Assembly (NCBI GenBank): GCA_904419285.1
Contig: CAJFQZ010000007.1
Location: forward strand, 1 to 64,000
DNA from: Lachnospiraceae bacterium UBA1818
GTDB taxonomy: Bacteria > Bacillota > Clostridia > Lachnospirales > Lachnospiraceae
Length of the DNA stretch: 64,000 nucleotides
Direction: 5' to 3'
The position numbers were made by a program, and so were the translations under genes. Positions 18,887 through 27,171 of the stretch are shown here, in pieces. Numbering within the stretch: the first letter of the stretch is position 1; each line of letters begins with the position of its first letter. The notes beneath the pieces are model-generated. The model searched no databases. It worked only from the letters and a program-made list of their open reading frames with translations, and was not told the DNA's origin.

Positions 18887-19882
18887 ATGATAGGACAGAG
18901 AGTTGAAATATGGAGAGAAGATGAGTATGCGTACCCGGCGGCCTGGGGCTTTATTCCGGTCATGGTCACCTATCTTCATGAGGACACGGACGTGCACCCG
19001 GCGATGCTGGTCGTCCCGGGAGGCGCCTACCGCTATGTCTCCCCGTCGGAAGGAGATGTCGTGGCGCGCCGGTTCTATGAGAAGAATTACAATGTCTTTG
19101 TTCTGGCTTATACGGTAAATTATTTTGACGAACCGCTGAGAATGCAGCCGCTCAACGATATTTCCAGGGCGGTGCGCATTATACGGACTCATGCGGAAAA
19201 GCTGCATATCGATCCGAAAAAGCTGGCTGTGTGCGGATTTTCGGCAGGAGGACACCTGTGCGCGAGCCTCTGCGTGCACTACAAAGATATCAGTGATCCA
19301 AGACCGGAATTTGCCGGAGTTTCCAACCGGCCGGATGCTGCAGTTCTTTCCTATCCGGTCATCACATCAGGCGAATATGCGAACAGGGAATCATTTCTTG
19401 CGCTTCTGGGAAAAGATGCTTCAGAGGAAGATCTCGAGTATATGAGCCTTGAAAAGCAGGTGACAGAGGATACGCCGCCCTGTTTTCTCTGGCAGACTGC
19501 GACAGACAGAAGTGTTCCGGTGGAGAACAGCTGCCTTTTTGCAGAGGCGCTGAGAAAATGCGGCGTTCCATATGCACATCATATATTTTCCGACGGGGTT
19601 CATGGAATGTCGGTCGCCAGCGAGGAATGGCTGGAAGGAAAATACAGAGATACCTATACACTGGAACAGATCAAAAAGCTGGCGGCTGCTGTCAGAGAAG
19701 GAAAGACAGACTATCCGCCGGAAAAGGCAGATGAAATCCTCAGGGAATTCGGGCTGGATGGAAACAGACCGGACAAGTGGACGCCGGAAGAAAAGGAACG
19801 GCTTCGAGGCATCCTGCCGGAAGTCGGGGTATGGCCTGAACTGGCGGAGAAATGGCTGGAAAGAGAATGGGCAGGACAGTGA
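18887..19882 (+). CDS. Alpha/beta-hydrolase, acetyl-esterase-like
   Basis: Likely a cytoplasmic carboxylesterase, perhaps removing acetyl groups from sugars (BD-FAE or acetyl-xylan esterase-like family). The oxyanion segment V-V-P-G-G-A-Y is at about 43-49. The nucleophile elbow G-F-S-A-G-G is at about 117-122, with Ser about 119. The catalytic His is probably in the V-H-G-M-S segment near 239. No signal peptide is seen. The frame is open to 18806 through the terminator, so ATG 18887 behind ggagaggag is the better start (331 residues). The true substrate is unknown. The next gene follows after about 60 bases and may be co-transcribed. Confidence 0.8.
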   Translation: MIGQRVEIWREDEYAYPAAWGFIPVMVTYLHEDTDVHPAMLVVPGGAYRYVSPSEGDVVARRFYEKNYNVFVLAYTVNYFDEPLRMQPLNDISRAVRIIRTHAEKLHIDPKKLAVCGFSAGGHLCASLCVHYKDISDPRPEFAGVSNRPDAAVLSYPVITSGEYANRESFLALLGKDASEEDLEYMSLEKQVTEDTPPCFLWQTATDRSVPVENSCLFAEALRKCGVPYAHHIFSDGVHGMSVASEEWLEGKYRDTYTLEQIKKLAAAVREGKTDYPPEKADEILREFGLDGNRPDKWTPEEKERLRGILPEVGVWPELAEKWLEREWAGQ

Positions 19883-19943
19883 GATATACAGCGGCGGGCA
19901 GAGATCAAACGCCTGTCAGAAATCGAAATAAGGAGGAAGAAAG

Positions 19944-20717
19944 ATGCGGATCTTGTTTATCCGGCACGGCGATCCGGATTATGCGAACGATACACTTACG
20001 GAGAAAGGACACCGGGAGGCAGCGCTCCTTGCTGAAAGAGCAGAGTCACTGAATATGGGAGAATGCTTTGTCTCTCCGCTGGGGCGTGCCAGACATACGG
20101 CAGACTACTGTCTGAAAAAGACCGGGAAAGATGCACGGATCCTGAGCTGGCTGGAAGAATTCCCTGCCCGTGTGGATCTGAACAGGGATGCGCACCTGTG
20201 CTGCGCGTATCAGAATGTCAGAAAAGAGAACGGCTTATTTGTTCCCAAAGTAGTGTGGGATATGGTGCCTTCCTACTGGACGGAACATCCGGAATATTTT
20301 GACAGGGAGGGATGGCGTACATCAGAAGTCGCCCGCTGTTCGGATATTGTTCCGCTTTATGACAGTGTGACTGAGAATTTCGACAGGTTCCTCGCAGAGC
20401 ATGGATATGTCAGGGAAAACGCCCATTACCGTGTTGAGCGTGCATCTGCGGAGACAGTGACCTTTTTCTGTCATTTCGGTATAACCTGCGTGCTCCTTTC
20501 ACATTTGTGGAGCGTATCGCCGTTTGTGCTTTGGCACAGTTTTGCGTTCGCGCCGACTTCTGTGACAGAAGTCGTGACTGAAGAGCGACAGAGAGGGACT
20601 GCGTATTTTCGCGGGCTGAAGCTGGGAGACGTGTCACATCTTTATGCCGGAAATGAGCCGGTTTCATTTGCCGCGCGGTTCGCAGAGATCTACGATGACA
20701 TGGAACACAGACACTGA
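19944..20717 (+). CDS. Histidine phosphatase family protein
   Basis: The R-H-G motif at residues 7-9, within L-F-I-R-H-G-D-P, and the later S-P-L-G-R-A-R-H-T-A (about 44-53) mark the phosphoglycerate-mutase-like branch. These enzymes use a phospho-histidine intermediate. The C-terminal catalytic His is probably in F-F-C-H-F-G-I-T. At 257 residues it is longer than simple cobalamin phosphatases. No membrane segment is seen and the substrate is unknown. Start is ATG 19944 behind AAGGAGG. It follows the esterase gene closely. Confidence 0.85.
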   Translation: MRILFIRHGDPDYANDTLTEKGHREAALLAERAESLNMGECFVSPLGRARHTADYCLKKTGKDARILSWLEEFPARVDLNRDAHLCCAYQNVRKENGLFVPKVVWDMVPSYWTEHPEYFDREGWRTSEVARCSDIVPLYDSVTENFDRFLAEHGYVRENAHYRVERASAETVTFFCHFGITCVLLSHLWSVSPFVLWHSFAFAPTSVTEVVTEERQRGTAYFRGLKLGDVSHLYAGNEPVSFAARFAEIYDDMEHRH

Positions 20718-20767
20718 CAATCCGGCGCCCGTATGCATAAGATAAAGAAAAAAGGAGTTTTTCTGTT

Positions 20768-21247
20768 ATGGCATACGAGACGTTCGAGAAGATAGAGGGA
20801 GTTATCCAGAGTATTAACAGGGGAGATTCCTGCTGCTCTATGATGCTCTCCCTGATCAGTAATTCCAATATTGTAAATGTAGTCGTATCCGGAGACACGA
20901 CAATCATAGATAATGTACGGCTGCGCGCAGGTCTGCGTGTCGCCGTATTTTATGATGCGAATCTTCCGACTCCGGCAGTCTATCCGCCGCAGTATCGCGC
21001 GGAGATCATTACTTCCCTGCGGAGAGGGCAGCAGGCGGTGCTCGGCTACTTTGATGAGAACCTTACCTCAGAAGACAATTCTCTCCAGCTGAATATCGGA
21101 CCCATGACAAATATAGTCACTCTGAATGGGCAGCCCTACATCTGCAGTCCGGAGAATTCGGAGCTTCTTGTATATTATACAAATACAACGTTCAGTATTC
21201 CGGCAATGACAACACCTCAGAAAATTGTAGTAATGTGTCAATATTAG
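20768..21247 (+). CDS. Unrecognised conserved-looking protein of 159 residues
   Basis: I do not recognise the family. The protein starts M-A-Y-E-T-F-E-K-I-E-G behind AAAGGAG and is rich in alternating hydrophobic and polar residues, suggesting a beta fold. An I-V-N-V-V-V-S-G-D-T segment lies at about 36-45 and a Y-F-D-E-N-L-T segment near 97. It has a C-C pair at about 22-23 and no signal peptide or long membrane helix. The C-terminal half, with a N-G-Q-P-Y stretch, may be a second beta sheet. It lies just upstream of a Spo0A-domain protein, so a sporulation or envelope role is possible but not shown. Confidence 0.65.
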   Translation: MAYETFEKIEGVIQSINRGDSCCSMMLSLISNSNIVNVVVSGDTTIIDNVRLRAGLRVAVFYDANLPTPAVYPPQYRAEIITSLRRGQQAVLGYFDENLTSEDNSLQLNIGPMTNIVTLNGQPYICSPENSELLVYYTNTTFSIPAMTTPQKIVVMCQY

Positions 21248-21345
21248 AGAGGTTGAAAATAGTCGAATAAATACTATTGTTTGCAATATCTTTCCAATTT
21301 ACGATATTAAAGGAACAGGGACTCAAGGGCGGGAGGATATTGTTA

Positions 21346-21813
21346 ATGAACTACAGAAGAACGATCACCAGCATCCTGGATTCACTGGGCGCGAACAAGT
21401 CATACACAGGCTACGATTATGTTGTCTACGGTCTGCTGCTGATGCTGGAAGACAAAGAAAGCGTAACCTGTATCACGAAATCCCTGTATATTGATATTGC
21501 AAAACAGTATAATACTACATGGAACTGTGTAGAGAAGAATATCAGAACTGTCGTAAAATCGGTCTGGAATTCCATGAACAGTGACCTGCTGAAGCTGATT
21601 TTCAAAAGGTCGACCAAGGAAAAGAAGCCGACCAATAAAGAATTCTTTAAATATATGTATGATTATATCGCCGAGATGGATGGAAATCCGAATGCGGATA
21701 AGAGCTGGATTTCTGTGATCTGTCCGATTTCCAAAAGATACTGCGAGTCGTTGTCGGTCTATTATGCAAAATTATTAAACACACTTGGAGATGAGCAGAC
21801 AAAAGCAGTCTGA
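21346..21813 (+). CDS. Stand-alone Spo0A C-terminal DNA-binding domain protein
   Basis: Residues about 4-75 match the Spo0A effector domain: T-S-I-L-D-S-L-G-A-N-K-S-Y-T-G-Y-D-Y, then the I-A-K-Q-Y-N-T-T-W-N-C-V-E-K-N-I-R recognition-helix region. In Spo0A this domain binds 0A boxes and starts sporulation. The receiver domain that normally precedes it is absent. Instead about 75 residues of unknown type follow. The frame is open to 21277, but ATG 21346 behind GGGAGGATATT is the proper start (155 residues). It may compete with or tune Spo0A, or act on its own targets. A terminator follows. Confidence 0.82.
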   Translation: MNYRRTITSILDSLGANKSYTGYDYVVYGLLLMLEDKESVTCITKSLYIDIAKQYNTTWNCVEKNIRTVVKSVWNSMNSDLLKLIFKRSTKEKKPTNKEFFKYMYDYIAEMDGNPNADKSWISVICPISKRYCESLSVYYAKLLNTLGDEQTKAV

Positions 21814-21815
21814 AA

Positions 21816-21864
21816 TCAAAAAAGCATTCACAGACGGAATAATGCCGGTGAATGCTTTTTTTGA
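21816..21864. terminator. Terminator shared by the Spo0A-domain gene and the tRNA gene
   Basis: Arms about 21817-21831 (A-run, then gcattcac) and 21848-21863 (gtgaatgc, then T-run). The A/T runs on both sides allow it to work in both directions. Confidence 0.85.
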
Positions 21865-21950
21865 CGGAGACGGAGGGATTCGAACCCTCGTGCCCCGGAG
21901 GGCAAACGCATTTCGAGTGCGCCCCGTTATGACCACTTCGATACGTCTCC
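21865..21950 (-). tRNA. tRNA-Ser (anticodon CGA)
   Basis: Read on the minus strand, the 86-base gene starts GGAGACG and ends CGTCTCC plus discriminator G, which suits serine. The anticodon loop CTCGAAA gives CGA, read as codon UCG. The long variable arm typical of tRNA-Ser is present (around TGCCCTCCGGGGCACGA), and the T-arm reads GGGTTCGAATCCC. CCA is not encoded. Confidence 0.96.
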
Positions 21951-22266
21951 ATTCTCTGTGCTGAGGGAAATCTTATCTATGCAATTTTCCACAGCTTTCT
22001 TATTATAGCAGACTTTCCTGCAAAAGAAAACCCTGAAATGAAAAAACGCCTGAAAAAAATAGGACAAGTTTACATTTGGAGAAGATCCGAAATCCTGCTT
22101 GTCAACATTTTTGCTTCTTTCTGTACCAGTTGTGCTTAAAATCGTGCAGGTTGTGCAAAAATCGGTTCGATTTATTAAAAATATGTTAAAATTTGTGGCA
22201 TGAAGAAACGAAATGCTCTGATGAGCAGTCTGCGATTCATCAAATTAACAGAATGGAGGAAGTGTT
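21951..22266. other. Intergenic region before the GtrA-like gene
   Basis: No gene is seen. The stretch is AT-rich with several TTGT-starting hexamers (for example TTGTCA near 22099). An A/T-rich -10-like sequence lies near 22187-22194, from which the GtrA-like gene may be transcribed; the pairing of -35 and -10 is uncertain. The tRNA promoter should lie at the left end, read on the minus strand. Confidence 0.35.
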
Positions 22267-22884
22267 ATGAACAGTATCAAGGAACGATGGATGAATGCAT
22301 GGGGAGGTTTTGAAAAGAAGCATCCAAAGCTGGCAAAATGGGTTTATCAGATCTTTTACTTCTTTGTATTCAGTATGGGTGTAACGATCTTTCAGTATCT
22401 TGTATTTACGATCATGCCTCATATATTGGGAAAGGGGCTTGCGGGAACTGAGTTTATGTGGCCTCAGGTGGATCTGGAACTTTTTGGAGTACCGTTTACC
22501 TGGAGCCTGCTGGGATACAACGTTGTAAGAGATGCTAGCGGAGCAGTCATGATCGGAGGCGGCCTCGGATACTTCATCAGCTATGAGGTGGGATCCTTCC
22601 TGGCGCAGTGCATCAATTTCCCGCTCCAGAGAAATATTACGTTCAAGAGCAAAGGAAATCCGGTTTATCAGGCAATGTGGTATTTTATCGCATGGGTTGT
22701 GATCTCGCTGATCTGCAACGGATTCAACAACCTGTGGATGCCGATCGCAGCGGCGTATGTGGCGCCGGCGATCTACAATCTTCTTGTAACATTTATTACC
22801 GGCGGTGTCTCCATGGTTATCTTTTTCTTTGTATTCAAGATCATTTTCCCGGAGGGCGAGCCGGATAAGAAGGAAACAAAGTAA
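22267..22884 (+). CDS. GtrA-like four-helix membrane protein
   Basis: GtrA-family proteins are small polytopic membrane proteins linked to lipid-linked sugar transfer. The 205-residue protein has about four hydrophobic segments (near 25-50, 95-118, 140-160 and 170-192). The family-like Q-C-I-N-F-P-L-Q-R-N-I-T-F-K segment sits at about 118-131. The N-terminal 25 residues are polar and charged. A GH3 glycosidase follows 53 bases later and is probably in the same transcript, hinting at a glycoside-related role. The exact function is unknown. Confidence 0.7.
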   Translation: MNSIKERWMNAWGGFEKKHPKLAKWVYQIFYFFVFSMGVTIFQYLVFTIMPHILGKGLAGTEFMWPQVDLELFGVPFTWSLLGYNVVRDASGAVMIGGGLGYFISYEVGSFLAQCINFPLQRNITFKSKGNPVYQAMWYFIAWVVISLICNGFNNLWMPIAAAYVAPAIYNLLVTFITGGVSMVIFFFVFKIIFPEGEPDKKETK

Positions 22885-22937
22885 ATACGGTATATTACTG
22901 ATAAACGGAGAGTTCATGATCAAAAAGGAGAATTACT

Positions 22938-25364
22938 GTGAAACATAAAAATCTGGTTGATAAAATGACATTAGAAGAGAAGGCTGCTATTTTAAGCGGT
23001 TCATCAGAGTGGACGTCAAGGGAGATCAAGCGACTCGGAATTCCTTCGATCTTCTGTTCCGACGGACCTCACGGAATCAGAAAACAGGCGGGAGAGGGAG
23101 ATCACCTCGGACTGAATCCGTCTCTTCCTGCGACCTGTTTCCCTACTGCGGCTACTATTGCAAACAGCTGGGATCCGGAGCTTGGAGAGGAAGTGGGACG
23201 GGCGCTTGGAGAAGAGGCTTCCGTACAGGAGGTAAACGTACTTCTGGGACCGGGACTCAATATCAAGAGAAGTCCGCTGTGCGGCCGGAATTTTGAATAT
23301 TTCTCAGAGGATCCATACCTTGCGGGAAAGATGGCTGCATCCTACGTAAGAGGAATCCAGAGTCAGGGAGTTTATGCCTGCCCCAAGCATTTTGCGGTGA
23401 ACAGCCAGGAGCTGAGGCGTATGGCCATGAATGCGGTTCTGGATGAACGTACGCTCCGCGAGATCTATCTGACAGGCTTCGAGATCGCGGTCAAAGAGGG
23501 CGGCGCCAAAGCGATCATGACAAGTTACAATCAGGTTAACGGAACCTATGCAAATGAAAATAAGCATCTTCTCAAGGATATCCTGAGAGGAGAATGGGGG
23601 TATGACGGTATAGTTATCACTGACTGGGGCGGTTCAAACGATCATGTGCAGGGAGTGGCTGCAGGATCCAATCTTGAGATGCCGACGCCGGGACTGGACT
23701 CTGCCAGGGAGATCCTGGAAGCAGTGGAGAGCGGAAGGCTTTCCATGGAAGCTCTGGATGAGTGCGTGGATACCTTCCTTGACGCTGTCCTTACCCTGAC
23801 AGGCGATAAGAAAGAAAAGAAGACTGATTTTGATAAAGAGGCTCATCACAGACTTGCCAGAAAAGCGGCTGCCCAGAGTATCGTTATGCTGAAAAATGAT
23901 GTGGATCCGGTACCGATCCTTCCGCTGAAAGAGGGAACGAGAGTCGCACTGATCGGTGATTTCGCAAAGACACCGAGATATCAGGGAGCCGGATCATCCA
24001 TGGTCAATCCGACCAGAGTGGAGACCATGGCAGAGAAGATCAGCGAGTATCCTCTGACCTGTCTCGGATGTGCAGAAGGCTACAGGCGGACAGGAGAAGC
24101 GGATGAGGAACTCAAGAAAACCGCACTTGATCTGGCTGCAAGCGCAGATGTCGTCATCTACTGCTTCGGCCTGGATGAGATCAGCGAGTCGGAAGGACTT
24201 GACAGAACACATATGCGGATACCGCAGAACCAGATTGAGCTTCTGGAAGCTCTGGTCAAGGTAAATCCGAATATCGTCGGTGTGCTGAGCGCAGGTTCCG
24301 CGATCGAGATGCCCTGGCATTACTGCTGCAGAGCGATCCTTCACGGATACCTTGGCGGACAGGCAGGGGCAGGGGCAATGCTCGATGTTCTTACCGGGAA
24401 AGAGAATCCTTCGGGCAGGCTGAGCGAGACATATCCGATCCGTTATGAGGATACGCCTGCATTCCGCAATTTCCCGAGTACAGAGAGAAATTCTGAATAC
24501 AGAGAGAGTATTTTTGTCGGATACAGATATTATGATACGAGCAAGGTAAGAGTGCAGTATCCGTTCGGATACGGGCTTTCTTATACAGAGTTTACCTATT
24601 CTGATCTGAAAGTGACTGATCAGGGCGCCGAGTTCGTGATTGCCAACACGGGCAGCATGGACGGAGCGGAGGTTGCACAGCTCTATGTAGGCGCGCCGAA
24701 CAAGAGGATCTTCCGTCCGGATAAGGAACTGAAAGGATTTCAGAAAGTGTTCCTGAAGGCAGGGGAACAGAAAAAGGTGACGATTCCCTTTGATGATAAG
24801 ACCTTCCGTTACTGGAATACAAAGACGAACTCCTGGGAGATCGAAGCAGGAGAGTATACGGTCTATATCGGTGCCAATGTAGCGGATATCCGCCTGGAAG
24901 AAAAGGTGCTTGTAGAAGGAACGACGGAAGAATTTCCGTATGATCCGGAAGAAATGCCTCTTTATTTCTCCGGACTTGTGCAGGATGTGCCGGATGATCA
25001 GTTTGAGAAGCTTCTCGGGACACCGATTCCGTCAGGAAAGTGGTCCGGTGAACTGGGAGTCAATGACGCGTTCTGCCAGATGTATTACGCAAAGAGCGCC
25101 ATCGCCAGATTTATCTATAAGAAGCTGACACAGATGAAAAAGAAGAGCGAGGATGCAGGAAAACCGGATCTGAACATTCTATTTATTTATAACATGCCGT
25201 TCCGCGCTGTGGCGAAGATGACCGGCGGCGCTGTCAGTATGGAGATGGTCCACGGGATCGTGGATGCTGTGAACGGGCATCTGTTCCGGGGGCTCAGAAA
25301 GATCATAGGAGGGTATTTCCGAAACGCGAAAGCAAATAAAGCTTATGAGAAAAAGCTCTCGTAA
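22938..25364 (+). CDS. Glycoside hydrolase family 3, beta-glucosidase-like
   Basis: GH3 enzymes release terminal beta-linked sugars with retention. The 808-residue protein has the (beta/alpha)8 domain with the nucleophile Asp at about 228 (G-I-V-I-T-D-W-G-G). The alpha/beta sandwich domain follows; acid/base Glu candidates are in the E-R-N-S-E-Y-R-E-S-I-F region near 515-525. A fibronectin-III-like domain covers about 570-680. After it comes an extra 120-residue C-terminal extension of unknown role (N-M-P-F-R-A-V-A-K-M). No signal peptide is present, so it acts inside the cell. Start is GTG 22938 behind AAAAGGAG. Substrate cannot be fixed from sequence. Confidence 0.92.
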   Translation: MKHKNLVDKMTLEEKAAILSGSSEWTSREIKRLGIPSIFCSDGPHGIRKQAGEGDHLGLNPSLPATCFPTAATIANSWDPELGEEVGRALGEEASVQEVNVLLGPGLNIKRSPLCGRNFEYFSEDPYLAGKMAASYVRGIQSQGVYACPKHFAVNSQELRRMAMNAVLDERTLREIYLTGFEIAVKEGGAKAIMTSYNQVNGTYANENKHLLKDILRGEWGYDGIVITDWGGSNDHVQGVAAGSNLEMPTPGLDSAREILEAVESGRLSMEALDECVDTFLDAVLTLTGDKKEKKTDFDKEAHHRLARKAAAQSIVMLKNDVDPVPILPLKEGTRVALIGDFAKTPRYQGAGSSMVNPTRVETMAEKISEYPLTCLGCAEGYRRTGEADEELKKTALDLAASADVVIYCFGLDEISESEGLDRTHMRIPQNQIELLEALVKVNPNIVGVLSAGSAIEMPWHYCCRAILHGYLGGQAGAGAMLDVLTGKENPSGRLSETYPIRYEDTPAFRNFPSTERNSEYRESIFVGYRYYDTSKVRVQYPFGYGLSYTEFTYSDLKVTDQGAEFVIANTGSMDGAEVAQLYVGAPNKRIFRPDKELKGFQKVFLKAGEQKKVTIPFDDKTFRYWNTKTNSWEIEAGEYTVYIGANVADIRLEEKVLVEGTTEEFPYDPEEMPLYFSGLVQDVPDDQFEKLLGTPIPSGKWSGELGVNDAFCQMYYAKSAIARFIYKKLTQMKKKSEDAGKPDLNILFIYNMPFRAVAKMTGGAVSMEMVHGIVDAVNGHLFRGLRKIIGGYFRNAKANKAYEKKLS

Positions 25365-25392
25365 ACATTTAGAGTTATAGTGATTCAATATG

Positions 25393-25441
25393 GAAGAGCG
25401 GGAAGATGGCGGCTCACAGGAGCATCCTCTTCCCGCTCTTC
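25393..25441 (+). terminator. Hairpin terminator after the GH3 gene
   Basis: Perfect 14-base arms 25393-25406 (gaagagcgggaaga) and 25428-25441 (tcttcccgctcttc) with a 21-base loop. The T content after the stem is modest. Confidence 0.7.
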
Positions 25442-25604
25442 TGTATTACACGGGAGAGAGAAAAGCAGAAATCTTAAGTTTTGTTTAAAATTAGTTAGGA
25501 TTGTCTGACTTGTATTGATTCTGCTGTGTATCAATGCTATTTTTATGTATGTAAGAGTTATGCGGATCATCGTATGACAAATTTAGAATACAGAAGAGAA
25601 GACA

Positions 25605-27086
25605 ATGCAGGAAAAACATAAAAGAACCAGTCCCCGGGAGCGGGGAAAAATAGAAAAACAGACACACGGCAGGAAAAACAGCAGAAGGATGAAGCAGCTT
25701 CGGAGAAGGAGGAGAAGGCTGATCGCTGCGATGCTGCTCATTCTTCTTATTCCGGCAGGGGGTCTGCTGCTCTTCCTCAATCTTCATCCCCTGTTCCTTA
25801 AGGATGACACGATCGAGCTGGAACTCCAGGGAAGTTTTGACCCGGCGGAAAATATCCGCTATGTATTTGGCGGGAACGCGGATCAGGTCAGGACAGAGGG
25901 CAGTGCAGATCTGGCGAAGCCGGGAGATTATACTGTTACATATATATACAAAAAATACAGGCGCAGCGTGACTGTCAGAGTGCAGGATACGATTCCGCCG
26001 GAACTTGATCTGCATCCGTATACAGCGGATCTGACAGAAGAGATCACACCGGAGAAATTTGTCGAAAAGGTCTCTGATGCATCGGATGTTTCGCTGCGGT
26101 TTCAGGATCCGCAGAAGTGGGATGAGGCAAAAGAGTACCGCATCGGGATCGTGGCTGAGGATGCATCGGGAAATAAGACAGTGAAAGATACGACTCTCAC
26201 GAGGATAAAAGATGAGACAGGTCCCGTGATCAGCGGCGCAGATGATATAGAGATCCTCCAGGGAAAATATGTTGACTTTTCAAGCGGGATCACAGTCAGC
26301 GATGACATAGATCCGAACCCTTCGCTGGATATAGATGATAAGAAAGCGGATCTGAATACGCCGGGCACCTATTATGTAGTCTACACGGCAAAGGACAGGT
26401 CCGGAAATGTCACTGAACTTCAGCGGAAGGTCACTGTGGACGAGAATCCGGAGTGGAAGGAAAAAGCCGTTTATCTCACGTTTGATGACGGACCTTCGGA
26501 AAATACCGGAAGAATCCTTGACATTTTGAAGCAATATAATATAAAGGCAACTTTTTTTGTGACCGGGAATAATCAGGAGCATGACGATATGATAAAGAGA
26601 GCGTTTGATGAGGGACATTCGATCGGACTTCATACCTATACGCATGATTATGCATCTGTTTATACGTCAGAGGAAGCTTATTTTGACGATCTGAAAAAGA
26701 TATCTGATCTTGTGGAGAGCATTATCGGACAGAAATCATACCTGATCCGTTTTCCTGGCGGTTCAAGCAATACTGTCAGTGCAGAATATACCCCGGGCAT
26801 CATGACAGACCTGACAAAGAAGGTGCTGGAAGAGGGGTATCAGTACTTTGACTGGAACTGTGATTCCACGGATGCGGAGGGCAATAACGTTCCGGTGGAG
26901 AAAATTGTAAAAAATGCATCTTCCGCGGACTGTATGCACATCAATATCCTGATGCATGATACGGATGCGAAGGACACGACGGTGGAGGCGCTTCCGCAGA
27001 TCATAGAACATTATCGGGATATGGGATACTCTTTTAAAGCACTGACTACAGAGTCCTATGCGCCGCACCACCATATCAATAACTGA
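25605..27086 (+). CDS. Membrane-anchored polysaccharide deacetylase with Ig-like domains
   Basis: Likely an N-deacetylase of peptidoglycan or another surface glycan. The N-terminus is very basic (to residue about 44) and followed by one membrane helix (about 45-65) that anchors it outside the cell. Two or three DUF5011-like Ig-type beta domains follow (repeated D-x-x-P-P-E-L and G-x-Y-x-V-x-Y-x-A-x-D-x-x-G-N patterns, about 80-280). The NodB domain starts at about 285, with T-F-D-D-G-P at 292-297 and the H-T-Y-T-H metal-binding motif near 343-347. Length is 493. Start is ATG 25605 behind gaagagaag. It is convergent with the metal ATPase gene. Confidence 0.88.
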   Translation: MQEKHKRTSPRERGKIEKQTHGRKNSRRMKQLRRRRRRLIAAMLLILLIPAGGLLLFLNLHPLFLKDDTIELELQGSFDPAENIRYVFGGNADQVRTEGSADLAKPGDYTVTYIYKKYRRSVTVRVQDTIPPELDLHPYTADLTEEITPEKFVEKVSDASDVSLRFQDPQKWDEAKEYRIGIVAEDASGNKTVKDTTLTRIKDETGPVISGADDIEILQGKYVDFSSGITVSDDIDPNPSLDIDDKKADLNTPGTYYVVYTAKDRSGNVTELQRKVTVDENPEWKEKAVYLTFDDGPSENTGRILDILKQYNIKATFFVTGNNQEHDDMIKRAFDEGHSIGLHTYTHDYASVYTSEEAYFDDLKKISDLVESIIGQKSYLIRFPGGSSNTVSAEYTPGIMTDLTKKVLEEGYQYFDWNCDSTDAEGNNVPVEKIVKNASSADCMHINILMHDTDAKDTTVEALPQIIEHYRDMGYSFKALTTESYAPHHHINN

Positions 27087-27116
27087 ATCGATCACTGACA
27101 GAGCAGCAGACAAGAG

Positions 27117-27148
27117 ACAGCCCCGGCGCCAGGAGACGCCGGGGCTGT
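27117..27148. terminator. Hairpin between convergent genes
   Basis: Perfect 12-base GC-rich arms 27117-27128 and 27137-27148 with an eight-base loop. There is no T-run on either side, so termination would be intrinsic-weak or Rho-assisted. Confidence 0.6.
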
Positions 27149-27171
27149 CCTGCTGAAACGGGAAAAAAACG

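Noticed and set aside
21865-21950. tRNA-Ser as an integration site for a mobile element
   Set aside because: The tRNA is intact, no duplicated 3' end is visible nearby and the flanking genes are not element-like.
21647-21952. Minus-strand open frame ending in the tRNA region
   Set aside because: Its start codons lie in the tRNA-Ser gene, and the rest is antisense to the Spo0A-domain gene.
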